64,000 bases of DNA from Streptomyces sp. NBC_00273 (lineage in GTDB: Bacteria; Actinomycetota; Actinomycetes; Streptomycetales; Streptomycetaceae): contig NZ_CP108067.1 in NCBI RefSeq assembly GCF_036178145.1, positions 8,137,001-8,201,000 on the forward strand. The letters are read 5' to 3'. Below the pieces are notes generated by a model, which saw only the letters and a list, made by a program, of their open reading frames with translations, had not been told where the DNA came from and did no database searches. Of this stretch, positions 44,201 to 52,681 are shown one piece after another; position 1 is the first letter of the stretch; each line of letters opens with the position of its first letter. Position numbers and translations under genes: made by a program.

Positions 44201-46341
44201 GGGCCGGCGGTCACGACACCCTGTTCGACAACCTTTTCGTGCTCCAGAACTTCCTGGACATGGACGCGTTCGCCGAGATGAACGCCCGGCACGGCATCAC
44301 CGCGGTACGGGCCGACGACTCCACGCACTACCCGTTCACCTGGGTCGTCACCCCCGGCGACCGGCTCACGGTCAAGCTGGAGTACCGCGACCACGACACC
44401 GGGGCGGCCCGACGGCTCCTCGACGACTACCTGGACCTGCTCACCGAGATGGCCCGCACCACCGGGCCGCTCGGCGCGCTGCCGGGCGCGGGGCCCGAGC
44501 CGGTGTCCGCCGTGCGCACGGAGGTCGGCACGGACACCGTCGTCGACCGGTTCGACCTGGCGGCCGACCGCGATCCGCAGCGGACCGCGCTCGTCGCCCA
44601 CGGCCGGACCATGACCTTCGAGCGGCTCCGGGACCGCAGTCGCGACCTGGCGGGCGTGCTCGCCGCACGCGGCATCGGACCCGAGACGACGGTGGCCCTC
44701 GCCGTCCCGCGCTCCCTCGACTCGATCGTCGCGCTGTTCGCCGTACTGCGCGTGGGCGCCGCGTACGTGCCGCTGGAGCTGGACCACCCGGACGAGCGGA
44801 TCGCCGCCATCGTCGCGGACGCCCGCCCGGACGTGACCCTCACCGTGAGCGCCGTATCGCCCCGGCTGACCGGAGACCTGATCGAACTGGACCGGCCCCT
44901 ACCCGAGGCCGAGCCGTTCGTGACCTTCGCACCCGACGACCCGGACCGCCTGCGCCACCCCGCGTACACGATCTACACCTCCGGGTCCACCGGCAGGCCG
45001 AAGGGCGTGGTGACCGAGTACGCCGGGCTGACCAACATGCTGATCAACCACCAGCGCCGGATCTTCGAGCCGGTACTGGCGGACCACGGCCACCGGGTCT
45101 TCCGCATCGCCCACACCGTCTCCTTCGCCTTCGACATGTCGTGGGAGGAGCTGCTCTGGCTCGCCGACGGCCACGAGGTGCACATCTGCGACGAGGAACT
45201 GCGCCGCGACGCCCCGCGCCTGGTCGAGTACTGCCTGGAGCACGGGATCGACGTCATCAACGTGACCCCGACCTACGCGCAGCAGCTGGTGGCCGAGGGC
45301 CTGCTCGACCACTCCGAGCGGCGGCCGGCCCTGGTGCTGCTGGGCGGCGAGGCCGTCACCCCGACCCTGTGGCAGCGGCTCGCCGAGACCGAGGGCACGG
45401 CCGGCTACAACCTGTACGGACCCACCGAATACACCATCAACACCCTGGGCGTCGGCACCTTCGAATGCCAGGACCCGGTGGTGGGCGTCGCCATCGACAA
45501 CACGGACGTGTACGTCCTGGACCCGTGGCTGCGGCCGCTGCCGGACGGCGTCCCCGGAGAGCTGTACGTGGCGGGCATCGGCATCGCCCGCGGCTACCTC
45601 GGACAGCCCGCCCAGACCGCGGACCGGTTCGTCGCCTGCCCCTTCGGCGCACCAGGCGAACGCATGTACCGCACCGGGGACCTGGTGGCCCGGCGGCCCG
45701 ACGGGAACCTGATGTACCTGGGCCGCACCGACCAGCAGGTCAAGATCCGCGGACACCGCGTCGAACTGGGCGAGGTCGAGGCCGCGTTCGCCGCGCACCC
45801 GGCGGTGCGGTTCACCGCCGCGGTCGCCCAGCCCGACCCGCAGGTCGACGGCGCGTACCGGCTGGCCGCCTACCTCGTACTCGGCGGCCCCGACGGCCCC
45901 GGCGGCCCCGACGGCCCCGGCGGCCCGGACGGCCCGGACCTGGCGGCGGTCGCCGCCGAGGTGGGCGCCGGACTGCCCGACTTCCTGCGCCCGACGCACT
46001 ACGCCCGGGTCGACCGCATCCCGCTGACCGTCAACGGGAAGGCCGACACCAAGGCCTTGCCGGAGGCCAAGCCGCTCGGCACGCTGACCACGGCGGGGGA
46101 GCGCGGCCCGGAGACCGAGACCGAGACCGTCGTGTGCGAGTTCTTCGCCGAAGCACTCGACCTGGACGACGACGAGGTGAGCGCGTTGAGCGATTTCGTG
46201 TCCCTGGGAGGGCACTCCATGCTGGCGGTGCGGCTGATCGGCCTGCTCCGCCGGGAGTACGGTCCTGTGATCACGGTCCGTGATCTCTTCACGTTGCGAA
46301 CCCCGGAAATGATTGCCCGTCACCTCGATGAAAAGTCCTGA
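35287..46341 (+). CDS. cchH: Trimodular NRPS, coelichelin synthetase type (A-T-E-C-A-T-E-C-A-T)
   Basis: A 3684-residue NRPS. Rough order: N-terminal segment 1-135, A1 140-640, T1 (GGDSI near 681), E1 ([10 protein letters not shown] near 853, RTVGWFT, NYLGR), C2 (HHIIADGWS near 1338), A2 1635-2140, T2 near 2199, E2 ([10 protein letters not shown] near 2378), C3 ([10 protein letters not shown] near 2777, first His replaced by Tyr), A3 3095-3600, T3 (GGHSML near 3640). There is no thioesterase. The binding-pocket codes I read are DINYWGGIG, DFWNVGMVH and DMENLGLIN. These are the codes known for formyl-hydroxyornithine, threonine and hydroxyornithine in coelichelin-type enzymes. Product release would need CchJ. 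It lies between two half-exporters. Confidence 0.95.
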   Translation: MTESTARLVLLPATRLADVRRRSGDYGDTTIARACAIALAYWATGQSPDGLELTPGTLFADVLGWADNGGAAAAGWEVGTDGPDGEDGRSISLPEGVVPADAQLALDDLADFPDRPLSTIGPSGVAQRLATLAEWNDTGADRIRPTIVEMFREQARLRPDAVAIVDEHRLLTYRQAAELSGQLAHHLIARGITAEQIVAISLDRSAAMVISLLGVLQAGAAFVPLDPQWPAARRSVVIADARVVLQLNDSGEHAPDEPEAVPVDLGDWRFGSYPGEGTALTVPGDALAYVIFTSGSTGRPKGAMIRHEAISERLLWQVDEILGFGHDDASLFKAPLSFDISINEIFLPLVCGGRLVVLRPGGERDPHHLLSVIAEQRVTFTYLVSSMLDVLLEIAGDSGRLDSLRHVWCGGEVLTPELYERFRTRLDIPMYHGYGPAETTIGVSHVIYRGAAERLSTSIGKPNPNTQLYVLDDELRPVPFGVGGELYVGGFLLGRGYVGAPGLTASRFVANPFATDGSRLYRTGDLARFAPDGSLDFLGRADNQIKIRGMRLEIEDVEVGLAEHPAVRHTCVVAKKNAAGGTYLVGYVIPATGSEDLRADEVKEWATGHMVEYMVPTHIVVMKEFPLTANGKLDRGALPEPQTGAGALAPPVTENERLVCAAVAAVLRRDAVGVDQDFFQLGGDSILAISLLSALREAGLHVTARQIFTNSVVGALAAVADREAAAVDHGDVATGTVVGSPIVQWLGATTDAIDGFVQSVVLNTPANLTADALDAVLTAVVARHDMLRAELVRGERWSFEIPEPDHAVARWQESDLPLDECVALATAGLDPENGVMLRAVWRSEARQLVLVAHHVVIDGVSWRILMEDLSTAWRWYVSGAPIDLPPVGTSFRRWTQLLERAGFDGDRDHYRRALPGADAPLGRRALSAADTVARERTTTLSVGPDVTAALLGEVPARFHAGVNDVLLTALAVTLARWRRDLGQDQTFAHVELEGHGREGRHVADSAGFEPELSRTVGWFTTLFPVTVDPGAAADLTAPAYLVAALKAVKEDLARVPSNGVSYGALRYLADTAFDAPAPQVLFNYLGRFDAGSAGDWELAHTTGQLGERRDPRMRLPRALEFNAIAEPAAAGGGYELVTTLSWPDGLLGDQDVETIGGYFREALTGLAALAAVDLAALGLGGHSPSDFALPALTQSDVDELDGPALRDVLALTPLQEGLYFHSVFDDDSAGSYVEQQLLTLDGEVDADRLAAAATRLLTLFPNLAARFTALADGRVVSVLEGGVRAPFTTLDRPGITDEEIREHAERDRRAGFDLASGPLMRYTLIRTGPARSVLVQTVHHIIADGWSVPPMLRALLTEYHAPGTVHPLGGFTDYVRWLAGRDEDESDRVWREQLAGLPGPSLVAEGHTPSDRFADTATSPEGDVDEAARSAGVPLSVAVHSAWAATLGGLLHTRDVVFGSTVSGRDADVPGIGDMVGLFINTIPVRARWTATTPARDLLASVRDHQSAVLAHQHVSLARISRLSGAGPLFDTLVVFDVATDVADLRGPQDTLVISDIVNEGAPHYPLTLVVERALDGRPRFNLIYDGALVRESTARTVLDTFTRTLTGLLTRPDDLVDDLAPTGTRTPAPITPTTLGALFDAAAHRDPAATAVTQCALDGGSRSLTYGELADAKDELASALRAAGVRPGERVAVAVPRSLEQVVALVAVVTAGGAYVPLDLAYPDGRLEYVLADAAPQVVLVDREHRDRFTRLLARAGVPARVLVQGELPPQDARVAGDGSGPGADWHDPAYVIYTSGSTGRPKGVVVPHSSVVTLLANTRTDMDFGPHDVWVQFHSYSFDFAVWELWGALAHGAELLVPEYALTRSPVDFHRLVRERGVTVLNQTPSAFYQFIEADRHADQPVTTLRRIVFGGEALDPGRLRGWVERHGTARPELVNMYGITETTVHVTHRVLTDEDFRPGAGASPIGGPIPGLVTYLLDDRLRPVPPGRVGAIYVAGDQVSLGYLGRPSLTAGRFVADPFAADGSRMYHTGDLARRALDGELEFTGRADDQVQLKGFRIELGEVEAAIRELDGVIDAAVTVAASADHLVAHVVGRVPFDTAGLAALAGVLASKLPAHMVPGLVLPVDALPLTVNGKLDRKALTARAAAHDAPDDVPAAATGSTTGSTTGSALTALVDVFTETLPGTAVDGDSDFFRAGGDSILAITVVNRARALGLAIAPRDVFLLRTPRALAEHLATNTPHPAVPGAPAPATAPREDGPLTPTPIILRRRELGGTLARFAQARALVTAEGTGHADAERAANAVVAAHPALRLRLRTEHGVWALRTEPARAVTVVRSDAPDATAAADEAAGRLDPEAGDVIAFTWLDATRTLVVTVHHLAVDAVSWLILLDDIATALRGNPLAPPTTSYAEYAQALADRSAHETGGLGHWITTLQAPPLLPVAERPRERTVVLPPEVSDLVTRTAPPALGVGLTELLCGALRTALTRIQPSPTDLAIELERHGRVPASAHHDYTRTVGWFTAIAPVRLTAHTDPVAAAREVAERQPDERAHVAYGGLRYLNPQTAPLLTARPQVLFNYLGRGSESQALHLTGVDEGSPYAVEVNAWTDAATGSLHAVFSLAEGVPDEITQHWRAALEHVAVAATTAERTAPVTPLQRGLFFQAQLAGPAGHYVAQSWFTFDRRLDTDALAEAMAWVIARHPVVGAGFTTDDDGRAVQVLGAGRRVGVRTVDLATDAEVDALLARDRDTGFDPGEPPLIRLTVVRLPGDRDGLLLSYHLLLWDGWSREIVLRDLFDAYEAAVAGELTPPAPATPGFEDYARALDAKDPAVSERFWAQHLTGLSGPTLLAGPAPALVDDLPRTLVHTLSAEGSQLLRDVARRYGVTLNSVLTGAFGLLLGARTGRADAVFGVTVSGREGEDLSEVVGVLLNTVPMWTRARPDDTVRDYLTAVQAARVEAMEHEHLGLGEIQRAGGHDTLFDNLFVLQNFLDMDAFAEMNARHGITAVRADDSTHYPFTWVVTPGDRLTVKLEYRDHDTGAARRLLDDYLDLLTEMARTTGPLGALPGAGPEPVSAVRTEVGTDTVVDRFDLAADRDPQRTALVAHGRTMTFERLRDRSRDLAGVLAARGIGPETTVALAVPRSLDSIVALFAVLRVGAAYVPLELDHPDERIAAIVADARPDVTLTVSAVSPRLTGDLIELDRPLPEAEPFVTFAPDDPDRLRHPAYTIYTSGSTGRPKGVVTEYAGLTNMLINHQRRIFEPVLADHGHRVFRIAHTVSFAFDMSWEELLWLADGHEVHICDEELRRDAPRLVEYCLEHGIDVINVTPTYAQQLVAEGLLDHSERRPALVLLGGEAVTPTLWQRLAETEGTAGYNLYGPTEYTINTLGVGTFECQDPVVGVAIDNTDVYVLDPWLRPLPDGVPGELYVAGIGIARGYLGQPAQTADRFVACPFGAPGERMYRTGDLVARRPDGNLMYLGRTDQQVKIRGHRVELGEVEAAFAAHPAVRFTAAVAQPDPQVDGAYRLAAYLVLGGPDGPGGPDGPGGPDGPDLAAVAAEVGAGLPDFLRPTHYARVDRIPLTVNGKADTKALPEAKPLGTLTTAGERGPETETETVVCEFFAEALDLDDDEVSALSDFVSLGGHSMLAVRLIGLLRREYGPVITVRDLFTLRTPEMIARHLDEKS
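45883..45939 (+). repeat. In-frame Gly-Pro-Asp minisatellite inside the NRPS
   Basis: GGCCCCGACGGCCCCGGC-type units repeat about three times and encode [14 protein letters not shown] in the C-terminal subdomain of A3. It looks like a slippage-expanded loop. Confidence 0.65.
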
Positions 46342-48028
46342 CACGCAGCGGCCCCGACCGGGGTCCGACATCCTCAAGACCGCGCTGCGCCGCAACATCG
46401 GCGCCATGACCTGGGGCACCGTCCTCATGGGCCTGTACCAGGCCGGTGAGACCGCCTTCCCCATCGCGCTCGGCCTGATCGTCGAGCACACGATGCAGGA
46501 CCGCAGCCCCGGTGCGCTCGCCCTGTCGATCGGCGCGCTGGCCGTGATCATCACGACCGTGTCGCTGTCGTGGCGGTTCGGCATGCGCATCCTGCAGAAG
46601 GCCAACACGACCGAGGCGCACCGCTGGCGGGTGCGGGTCGCGGACTGCGGGCTGGAGCCGGTCGCCAGGGACGCCGGCCTCAAGTCCGGCGAGGTACTGA
46701 CCATCGCCACCGAGGACGCCGACCAGACGGCCGACATCATCGAGGTGGTGCCGCTGTTGATTAGCTCACTGGTCGCCGTGCTGGTCGCAGCGGTCGCCCT
46801 GGGATTGGCCGACGTCCGGCTCGGCCTGCTGGTGATCGTGGGCACCGCCCTGATCCTCTCCATCCTGAGCGTGATGTCCCGGCGGATCGGCTCCAGCACG
46901 CGCGAACAGCAGGCCCGGGTGGCCCGGGCGGGCGCGAAGGTGGCCGACCTGATCACCGGCCTGCGCCCGCTGCACGGCTTCGGCGGCAACCACGCCGCCT
47001 TCCGGTCCTACCGGAAGGTCAGCACGGAGGCCAAGCGCCAGGCGATCACCGTGGCCGGGGTGAACGGCGCCTACACGGGCACCGCGACGGCCCTCAACGC
47101 GGCGCTCGCCGCCGGCGTGACCCTGACGGCCGGTTGGCTGGCCTTCGACGGCCGGATCACCGTCGGAGAGCTCGTCATGGCCGTCGGGCTCGCCCAGTTC
47201 ATCATGGAACCGCTGAAGTTGTTCTCGGACATGCCCAAGTACGTGATGATGGCCCGCGCTTCGGCCGAGCGCATGGCGCTGGTGCTGACCGCGCCCCCGG
47301 TGGCCACCCACGGGCCGGAGCGCCCGGCCGCCGGAGGTGGCCTGGAGGTCGACTGCGTCCGGTACGGGGCCCTGCGCGCCCTGAAGTTCCAGGTCCCGGC
47401 GGGCGAGTTCGTGGCGATCGCCGCCTACCAGCCGCGCGCGGCGGCCGACCTCGCCGCGATCCTGGCGGTGCAGGTCCCGCCGCACGCGTACGAAGGAGCG
47501 GTGCGGGTCAGCGGGGAGGAGCTCGCCGCCCTGTCGATCGAGGCGGTCCGCGCGCACATGCTGGTGAACCCGTACGACGGAGAGATCTTCGCGGGCACCC
47601 TCCGTACGAACATCGACCCGTCGGGCACCAGCCGCACGGTCGCCGAGGCCGTCGAGGCGTCCATGCTGACCGACGCCGTCGCCCTCCACCGCGAAGGACT
47701 CGACCACGGGGTCCGCGACCGCGGCGCGAACCTCTCCGGCGGCCAGCGCCAGCGGCTGTCCCTGGCCCGCGCCCTGGCGGCCGACTCCGACGTCCTCGTC
47801 CTGCACGATCCGACCACGGCCGTGGACGCGGTCACCGAGCAGCTCATCGCACGCAACATCGCGAAGCTGCGCCGGGGCCGCACCACGGTCGTGATCACCA
47901 GCAGCCCGGCCCTCCTGGACGCCGCCGACCGCGTGCTCGTCCTGGACGACGGGGTCATCACGGCCGAGGACACCCACCGCAACCTCCTCGCCGGGGACGA
48001 GGAGTACTGCTTGGCGGTGGCCCGCTGA
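46328..48028 (+). CDS. cchI: Siderophore ABC exporter half with dead nucleotide-binding residues
   Basis: The 566-residue partner of cchG has a six-helix membrane domain (about 20-310) and an ATPase-like domain. The signature motif is intact ([16 protein letters not shown]). The Walker A region reads [17 protein letters not shown] with no G-x-x-G-x-GK. Walker B reads [12 protein letters not shown], with His and Asp in place of Asp and Glu. The switch His is replaced ([10 protein letters not shown]). It can therefore contribute only a signature motif to an ATP site, which fits heterodimer formation with CchG. ATG 46328 overlaps the NRPS stop by 14 bases. Confidence 0.9.
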   Translation: MKSPDTQRPRPGSDILKTALRRNIGAMTWGTVLMGLYQAGETAFPIALGLIVEHTMQDRSPGALALSIGALAVIITTVSLSWRFGMRILQKANTTEAHRWRVRVADCGLEPVARDAGLKSGEVLTIATEDADQTADIIEVVPLLISSLVAVLVAAVALGLADVRLGLLVIVGTALILSILSVMSRRIGSSTREQQARVARAGAKVADLITGLRPLHGFGGNHAAFRSYRKVSTEAKRQAITVAGVNGAYTGTATALNAALAAGVTLTAGWLAFDGRITVGELVMAVGLAQFIMEPLKLFSDMPKYVMMARASAERMALVLTAPPVATHGPERPAAGGGLEVDCVRYGALRALKFQVPAGEFVAIAAYQPRAAADLAAILAVQVPPHAYEGAVRVSGEELAALSIEAVRAHMLVNPYDGEIFAGTLRTNIDPSGTSRTVAEAVEASMLTDAVALHREGLDHGVRDRGANLSGGQRQRLSLARALAADSDVLVLHDPTTAVDAVTEQLIARNIAKLRRGRTTVVITSSPALLDAADRVLVLDDGVITAEDTHRNLLAGDEEYCLAVAR

Positions 48029-48045
48029 CCCCTGGGGGACGGTTG

Positions 48046-49131
48046 TCAGCCGAGCGCCCAGGCCACGTCCCGGAGCAGGGCCTGGCGCCAGCCCGCGCGG
48101 TCGTGGCCCGACGCCGAGCGGGAGGCCCGCACGGTCGCTCCGGCCCGTTCGGCCAGGCTCTCGACCAGTTCGCAGTGGGGCAGCATCCGCGTCTCGTGTT
48201 CCCCCACGTCGAAGGCGATCCGTAGGCCGGACAGGTCGGGGCGCTCCCGCAGGCGTGCGGCGACGGATCCGCCGACCGGGCCGCCGAGGGGGTCCGCCGA
48301 CCGCACGGCGCCGGGTGTCCACCACAGCGAGGCCGACTGGCAGGCTACCCGGGACACCAGGTCCGGGAACTCGAGGGCCGCGTACACGGCGCTCAGCCCG
48401 CCCAGGCTCTGCCCGGCGACCACCAGTCGGTCCCCGTCCGCGGGTACGCCGGACTCCGCGACCAGCGGCAGCAGTTCGTCGCGGACCGCCTCCCACAGCT
48501 CCGGCCGGCACCCGAACTCGGCCTCCCGGTCCTTCGTCGGTAGGAAGACGAGGGTGACGGGGGGCGTCTCACCAGCGGCGACGGCGGAGTCGAAGGCGGT
48601 CATGGCCGGGTGGAGGTACAGCCAGTCGTCCCCGTCCAGCAGCAGCACCACGGGTCCGCCGCCGCCCGCCGCGTGGACCCGTACGGTCCGCCGCCTGCCG
48701 AGCCGCTCGCTCGCCCAGCGGAGCCGGGTCCGCGGCAGGGGCAGTACGTCGTCGGCCCCGAAGGCGGGCCAGTGCGGCTGGGCCGGAGCGTCCGGGGTGG
48801 CGGCGACGGACCGGTCACCGCCCGCCCCGGCCGGGTTGAACGGGTCGGCGTGCGCGGCGTCGCCCACGAGGAACTGGTAGGTCACCCGCAGCCGAGCGGG
48901 CATGCGGACCTCGGCGTACCAACAGTCCGTGTCGCCCCAGCGGCGCAGGGGGACCTCCGGCGACCAGCTCTCGAAGCCGATCCGGGCCGCGGCGCCCCGC
49001 CACAGGAACAGGGTCGTCCAGCCGCCGCCCTCGGCAGGCACCGCCCCGGGCCCCGAGGCCGCCGCCCAGAACTCCTCGGACCCCGGCTCACCGGGCAGCC
49101 CGTATGCGGCGAAGGCGGTCTCCGGGGGCAT
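48046..49131 (-). CDS. cchJ: Siderophore-releasing esterase, Fes/IroE-like
   Basis: The 361-residue alpha/beta hydrolase has an N-terminal enterochelin-esterase-like domain (WTTLFLWRG, ARLRVTYQFLVGDAAHADPFNP). Its catalytic domain has the nucleophile Ser in VVAGQSLGGLSA, an Asp/Glu region DVGEHETRMLPH and the catalytic His in ASGHDRAGWR. In coelichelin biosynthesis CchJ is proposed to release the peptide from the NRPS, which has no thioesterase; hydrolysis of imported ferric siderophore is the other option. There is no signal peptide, so it is cytosolic. The start has GGAG five bases upstream and an iron box about 20-38 bases upstream. Confidence 0.9.
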   Translation of the reverse strand: MPPETAFAAYGLPGEPGSEEFWAAASGPGAVPAEGGGWTTLFLWRGAAARIGFESWSPEVPLRRWGDTDCWYAEVRMPARLRVTYQFLVGDAAHADPFNPAGAGGDRSVAATPDAPAQPHWPAFGADDVLPLPRTRLRWASERLGRRRTVRVHAAGGGGPVVLLLDGDDWLYLHPAMTAFDSAVAAGETPPVTLVFLPTKDREAEFGCRPELWEAVRDELLPLVAESGVPADGDRLVVAGQSLGGLSAVYAALEFPDLVSRVACQSASLWWTPGAVRSADPLGGPVGGSVAARLRERPDLSGLRIAFDVGEHETRMLPHCELVESLAERAGATVRASRSASGHDRAGWRQALLRDVAWALG

Positions 49132-49150
49132 GAAGTCTCCTAGCGGCAGC

Positions 49151-49169
49151 GGGAGTTAGGCTGCCCTAA
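49151..49169 (-). promoter_or_regulatory. Iron box 4 upstream of cchJ
   Basis: GGGAGTTAGGCTGCCCTAA matches the iron box consensus at 13 of 19 positions, with the core GTTAGGCT and CCTAA conserved. Its position before cchJ supports iron control of the esterase. Confidence 0.65.
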
Positions 49170-49210
49170 GTTTATAGCGTTCCGGTGGGGTCGGGGAGAG
49201 GAAGACGACC

Positions 49211-49570
49211 TTGATCGACGGAAGGGGCGTCGTACGGGGAGTGGTGTCGGCGGGTCGGATGGTCACGGGTCCGGGCGGACAGGTGCTCGCGGACGGGGCC
49301 GTCCTGCACGACGGGGCCCGATCGCGGCGGCCGGGCCGCGCGCGGAGGTCGTGGCGCAGGCCGGCCCCGGGGTTCCCCGACTGGCCTTCCCCGAAGGCAC
49401 CTTGCTCCCGGGCCTGATCGACTCCCACGTCCCTCTCGTGCTCGATGCCGGCCCCGACCCCGTGGCCGGCCTCCAGGCCGCCCCGGACGCCGAGCTCCAC
49501 GCCGCGATGGCCGACCGGGCGGGCACTGCTGGTGGTCGACGCCCTCGCGGCGCACGGCCGGCGGGAGGGT
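49211..49570 (+). pseudogene. Decayed amidohydrolase (5' part, frameshifted and truncated)
   Basis: Reading through two frame changes gives a clear amidohydrolase N-terminus. It starts VSAGRMVTGPGGQVLADGAVLHDGA, continues in another frame from about 49320 (IAAAGPRAEVVAQAG, then TLLPGLIDSHVPLVLDAGPDPVAG) and in a third from about 49525 (ALLVVDALAAHGR). LLPGLIDxHV is the metal-site region; the usual H-x-H is damaged to HVP. The rest of the roughly 400-residue enzyme is absent, because the sequence runs into the 3' end of the radical SAM gene. It marks a recombination or decay point between the siderophore cluster and the next operon. Confidence 0.75.
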
Positions 49571-49572
49571 GT

Positions 49573-50472
49573 TCAGCCCGCTGCCGGGGGCCTCCTGAGC
49601 AGGGGTACCAGGGGCGCCAGGGGCGTGCGGGCCGCCGGGACGCGTTCCAGGACGCCGCCCGCGAAGACGTCGTAGAGCGGCAGCGTCTCCAGGTGGACGT
49701 AGCCGATGTGGCAGTCGCAGGTGGTCAGCGGGCACGGACGCGGGCCCAGCGCGGTCCGGTAGGTGCCGTCGTAGAGGTTGCCGAGCTCGGCGCGGACGAA
49801 GTGGCAGCGGCGGACCGTGCCGTCGCCGTCCACCGAGATCACCGACTCGCCGGTGCGGCACGGCAGTCCGGCCGAGCGGTGCGGGTGCCGGCTGTACGGG
49901 AACAGCGGGTCGAGGGCCGTCCACGTGTCGGCCTCGGCGTCGGTGTAGGTGTGGCCGTCGGCCGCGTTCACCCACAGGTAGACGTGGGCGGGCAGCGCGG
50001 CGCGCAGTCTGCGTGCGTGTTCCAGGTTCTCGGGGAGGCCGACGATGCCGACGCTGTGGCGGACGCCCCGGTCGGCGAGGTCGCGCAGCTTGCCCAGGAA
50101 GCGGTCGTACGGGGTCTGCCCCGGGTGGTAGGTGCACCACAGGGCGAGCGTGGCGGGGTCGGCCTCCGCGAGCCAGTCCGTGCGGCAGCTGAGGTTGGTC
50201 TGGATGGCGACGCGGTCGACGTGCGGCTGGTGCGAGAGGTCGACGAGGGCACGGCGGTACCAGGAACGGACGAGCCCCTCGCCCCACGGGGTGAACAGCA
50301 GGGAGAGCCGGTCCTCCCCGCTGCGGGAGCGCGCCCAGCCGGTGAACCGTTCGAGGGCGGCCCGGTCGGCACGCAGCTGGGCCGTGGTGTCGCGCCGCTT
50401 GGCGAAGGGGCAGTACGGGCAGTCGTAGTCGCAGGAGGCGAGCGGGCCGCGGTAGAGCAGGGTGAGGTCCAC
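49573..50472 (-). CDS. STM4011-family radical SAM protein
   Basis: The 299-residue enzyme has the radical SAM cluster motif C-x3-C-x2-C (SCDYDCPYCPF) close to the N-terminus. A C-terminal cysteine-rich region (CRTGESVISVDGDGTVRRCHF, then CPLTTCDCHIGYVH) resembles a SPASM-type extra cluster. Radical SAM enzymes with such tails often modify peptides, but the substrate here is unknown. GTG 50472 starts five bases after the previous gene in a tight five-gene minus-strand operon whose members match the NCBI families named after Salmonella STM4011-STM4015. It is the last gene of the operon. Confidence 0.88.
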   Translation of the reverse strand: MDLTLLYRGPLASCDYDCPYCPFAKRRDTTAQLRADRAALERFTGWARSRSGEDRLSLLFTPWGEGLVRSWYRRALVDLSHQPHVDRVAIQTNLSCRTDWLAEADPATLALWCTYHPGQTPYDRFLGKLRDLADRGVRHSVGIVGLPENLEHARRLRAALPAHVYLWVNAADGHTYTDAEADTWTALDPLFPYSRHPHRSAGLPCRTGESVISVDGDGTVRRCHFVRAELGNLYDGTYRTALGPRPCPLTTCDCHIGYVHLETLPLYDVFAGGVLERVPAARTPLAPLVPLLRRPPAAG

Positions 50473-50477
50473 GGCGG

Positions 50478-51839
50478 CTACTTGGCCTCGTAGGCGGCCA
50501 TCGCGGCCCGTACGGCCGGTGAGAACAGCTCGGGGCCGAGCGCGTCGGAGTGGGCCAGGCCCTCGGGCGTGAGGCGCAGGAGCGGGCCCGCGCCGTCCTG
50601 GTCGAGCCAGCCGCGGGCGGCGAACGCGGCCAGTTCGGCGGGGAAGTCCTCGTGCGGGTCGGCGCCGAACCGCTCCCGGTAGTCGGCGACCGGCATGCCC
50701 TGTGCCTGGAGCAGCGACTGGAGGAGGTGGCGCCGGCGCGCCTCGTCGCCGTTGGTGGGCCGGCCGTGGACGGCGCGGGTGAAGTCGTCGGTGGCGGTGT
50801 AGTCGTCGATGATGCCGCGGATCTCGCCCATGTCGACCGCGTAGTCGAACGAGTAGTGCAGCGCGGAAGTGTAGGAACGGGCGCCGCAGCCCAGGCCGAT
50901 CATGCCGTCGGTCTGGCAGGCGTGGTCGTCCGGGCCCTGGGGTGCCGTACCGGCCAGCCGGAACATGCGCATCGACACCTGCTCGTAGCCGTGCGCGAGG
51001 AGGTGGTCGCGGCCCTGCCGGTACAGGCTCAGGCGCTGCTCGTCCCAGGCCCGGTCGGTCAGGGCGGTGCGCCGGGCGAGCCCGGTGAGCGGCCGGACGT
51101 ACAGCGGGTACAGGTACAGCTCCTCCGGGCGCCAGGCCAGGGCGGCGTCCAGGGAGGTGCGCCAGGTGGCGGGGGTCTGGCCGTCGATGCCGTAGATCAG
51201 GTCGATGTTGAGGACGGGGACGCGGGCGTCGCGGATGCGGCCGAGCGCCGCCTCGACGTCGGCGCGGCGCTGGGGGCGCACGGCCGCCCGGGCCTCCTCG
51301 GGGAGGAAGCTCTGGACGCCGATGCTGACGCGGGTGGCGCCGCGCTCGGCGAGGACGGCGAGCCGGTCGGCGGTGGCGGTGGCGGGGGACGTCTCCACGG
51401 AGAGCGGGACGGCGCGCAGGTCGGCGCCCATGCGCTGCTCGGCGATGTCGCAGAGCCGGTCCAGTTCGGGTGCCGTCAAGAAGGTGGGCGTCCCGCCGCC
51501 GAAGGCGGCGTTGGCGAAGGAGACCGGGCCGTCGTCGCCGAGGGCGTCGCGGACGGCGGTGGCCTGGCGCTCCAGGGCGTCGAGGTAGCGCCCGGTGAGC
51601 CCGTCCGGGGCGCCGATGCGGGTGAAGAGGTTGCAGAAGCCGCAGCGGACCTCGCAGAAGGGTATGTGGAGGTAGAGCGAGAGGGCCTCCTTGCGCTCGC
51701 CGTGCCACAGGTCGCGCAGGGCGGGCCGCTCGGGCAGCGGCCGGTACGCGGTCTTGTGGGGGTAGGCGTACACGTAGGCGCTGTACGGGCTGCCCGGCGG
51801 CGCGGTGGGCGCGAGCGGGGCGGGTGCGGGGGCGGTCAT
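50478..51839 (-). CDS. STM4012-family radical SAM protein, HemN/HemW-like
   Basis: The 453-residue protein has the cluster motif C-x3-C-x2-C (HIPFCEVRCGFCNLF), the HemN-like GGGTPTFL segment, a SAM-binding VSIGVQSF and NIDLIYGIDGQT, and a C-terminal HemN-type helical domain. The fourth Cys of true HemN (C-x-C) is replaced by Asn-Leu-Phe. It is therefore unlikely to be coproporphyrinogen dehydrogenase; HemW-like heme binding is possible but unproven. The ATG overlaps the end of the hydrolase gene (ATGA). Part of the STM4011-STM4015-type operon. Confidence 0.9.
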   Translation of the reverse strand: MTAPAPAPLAPTAPPGSPYSAYVYAYPHKTAYRPLPERPALRDLWHGERKEALSLYLHIPFCEVRCGFCNLFTRIGAPDGLTGRYLDALERQATAVRDALGDDGPVSFANAAFGGGTPTFLTAPELDRLCDIAEQRMGADLRAVPLSVETSPATATADRLAVLAERGATRVSIGVQSFLPEEARAAVRPQRRADVEAALGRIRDARVPVLNIDLIYGIDGQTPATWRTSLDAALAWRPEELYLYPLYVRPLTGLARRTALTDRAWDEQRLSLYRQGRDHLLAHGYEQVSMRMFRLAGTAPQGPDDHACQTDGMIGLGCGARSYTSALHYSFDYAVDMGEIRGIIDDYTATDDFTRAVHGRPTNGDEARRRHLLQSLLQAQGMPVADYRERFGADPHEDFPAELAAFAARGWLDQDGAGPLLRLTPEGLAHSDALGPELFSPAVRAAMAAYEAK

Positions 51840-52681
51840 GCGGACGGCTCCAGGAAGAAGTGGGCGTACGGCACGGTCCAGACGGCCTCGTGGGCGAGGC
51901 GGTGGCCGGTGTAGCCGTCGTCGCCGTAGGTGGTGCCGTGGTCGGAGCAGACGATGGCGAAGCAGCGGCGGCGGGAGCTCATGGCGGTGAGGAGCCGGCC
52001 GACGTGCCGGTCGACGTATTCGAGGGCGGCGGCGTGGGTGGCGCGGGTGTCGCCCGCTTCGGCGGTGGCACCGGCGAGGTGGAACCAGTTGGGCTGGTGC
52101 AGCGCGGAGGCGTTGACGAAGAGGAACAGCCTTTGGTCGGCGGGGAGCGCGGCCACGACCTGTTCGGCCCGCTCGACCTGCGCCTCGAAGGAGGTGGGCG
52201 AGGCGACGCCGAAGGCCGGTTCCCAGTGGCTCTCCTGGAACATGCCGGGGAGTACGTCGCCCAGCGCGCCCTGCTTGTTGAAGAAGCCGACGCCACCGAT
52301 GCACACCGTCTGGTACCCGGCCGCGGCCAGGCCCGACACCAGGTCGGGGGTGTCGAACACGTACGTGCGGCCGGCGGTGCTCTCGCTGCCGGCGAAGCGG
52401 GCGGCGAACAGCCGGGGGTGCGGGCCGGGCCGGGCGGGGGTGGGCAGGAAACCGGCGAACATCGCCTGGTGGGAGGCGTAGGTGAAGCTGCCGGGGGCGT
52501 GCCGCTTCTCCCAGACGCCCCCGGGCAGGTGCCGGGCCAGGTTCGGAATGCGCCCTGCGGCGGCCAGTTCGACGGCGACGTCGTGGCGCAGGGTGTCCAG
52601 GGTGAGCAGGAGCAGGTCGTCGCGGCCGACGACCTCGTTCATGTCGGGGAGCGGGAGCGCTGGGGTCTCAGGCGGGTGCAC
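51836..52681 (-). CDS. STM4013/SEN3800-family hydrolase, alkaline phosphatase superfamily
   Basis: The 281-residue protein has the metal-binding residues of the alkaline phosphatase/sulfatase fold: LLLLTLDTLRHD near the start, and VCSDHGTTYGDDGYTGH near the end. The position where sulfatases have the formylglycine Cys (C-x-P-S-R) reads FTYASHQAMFAGF. That leaves Thr or Ser as possible nucleophile, as in phosphodiesterases and phosphoethanolamine transferases. There is no signal peptide or membrane helix, so it acts in the cytosol. The GTG start has GAGGAACC upstream. It overlaps both neighbours (4 and 14 bases), so the operon is translationally coupled. Confidence 0.87.
   Translation of the reverse strand: MHPPETPALPLPDMNEVVGRDDLLLLTLDTLRHDVAVELAAAGRIPNLARHLPGGVWEKRHAPGSFTYASHQAMFAGFLPTPARPGPHPRLFAARFAGSESTAGRTYVFDTPDLVSGLAAAGYQTVCIGGVGFFNKQGALGDVLPGMFQESHWEPAFGVASPTSFEAQVERAEQVVAALPADQRLFLFVNASALHQPNWFHLAGATAEAGDTRATHAAALEYVDRHVGRLLTAMSSRRRCFAIVCSDHGTTYGDDGYTGHRLAHEAVWTVPYAHFFLEPSA

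Noticed and set aside
46200..46341. A thioesterase domain at the end of the NRPS
   Set aside because: The protein ends about 45 residues after the carrier-protein serine (GGHSM); no GxSxG domain follows.
50478..51839. Oxygen-independent coproporphyrinogen dehydrogenase (HemN)
   Set aside because: The fourth Cys of the HemN motif is missing and the operon context is the STM4011-4015 set, not heme synthesis.
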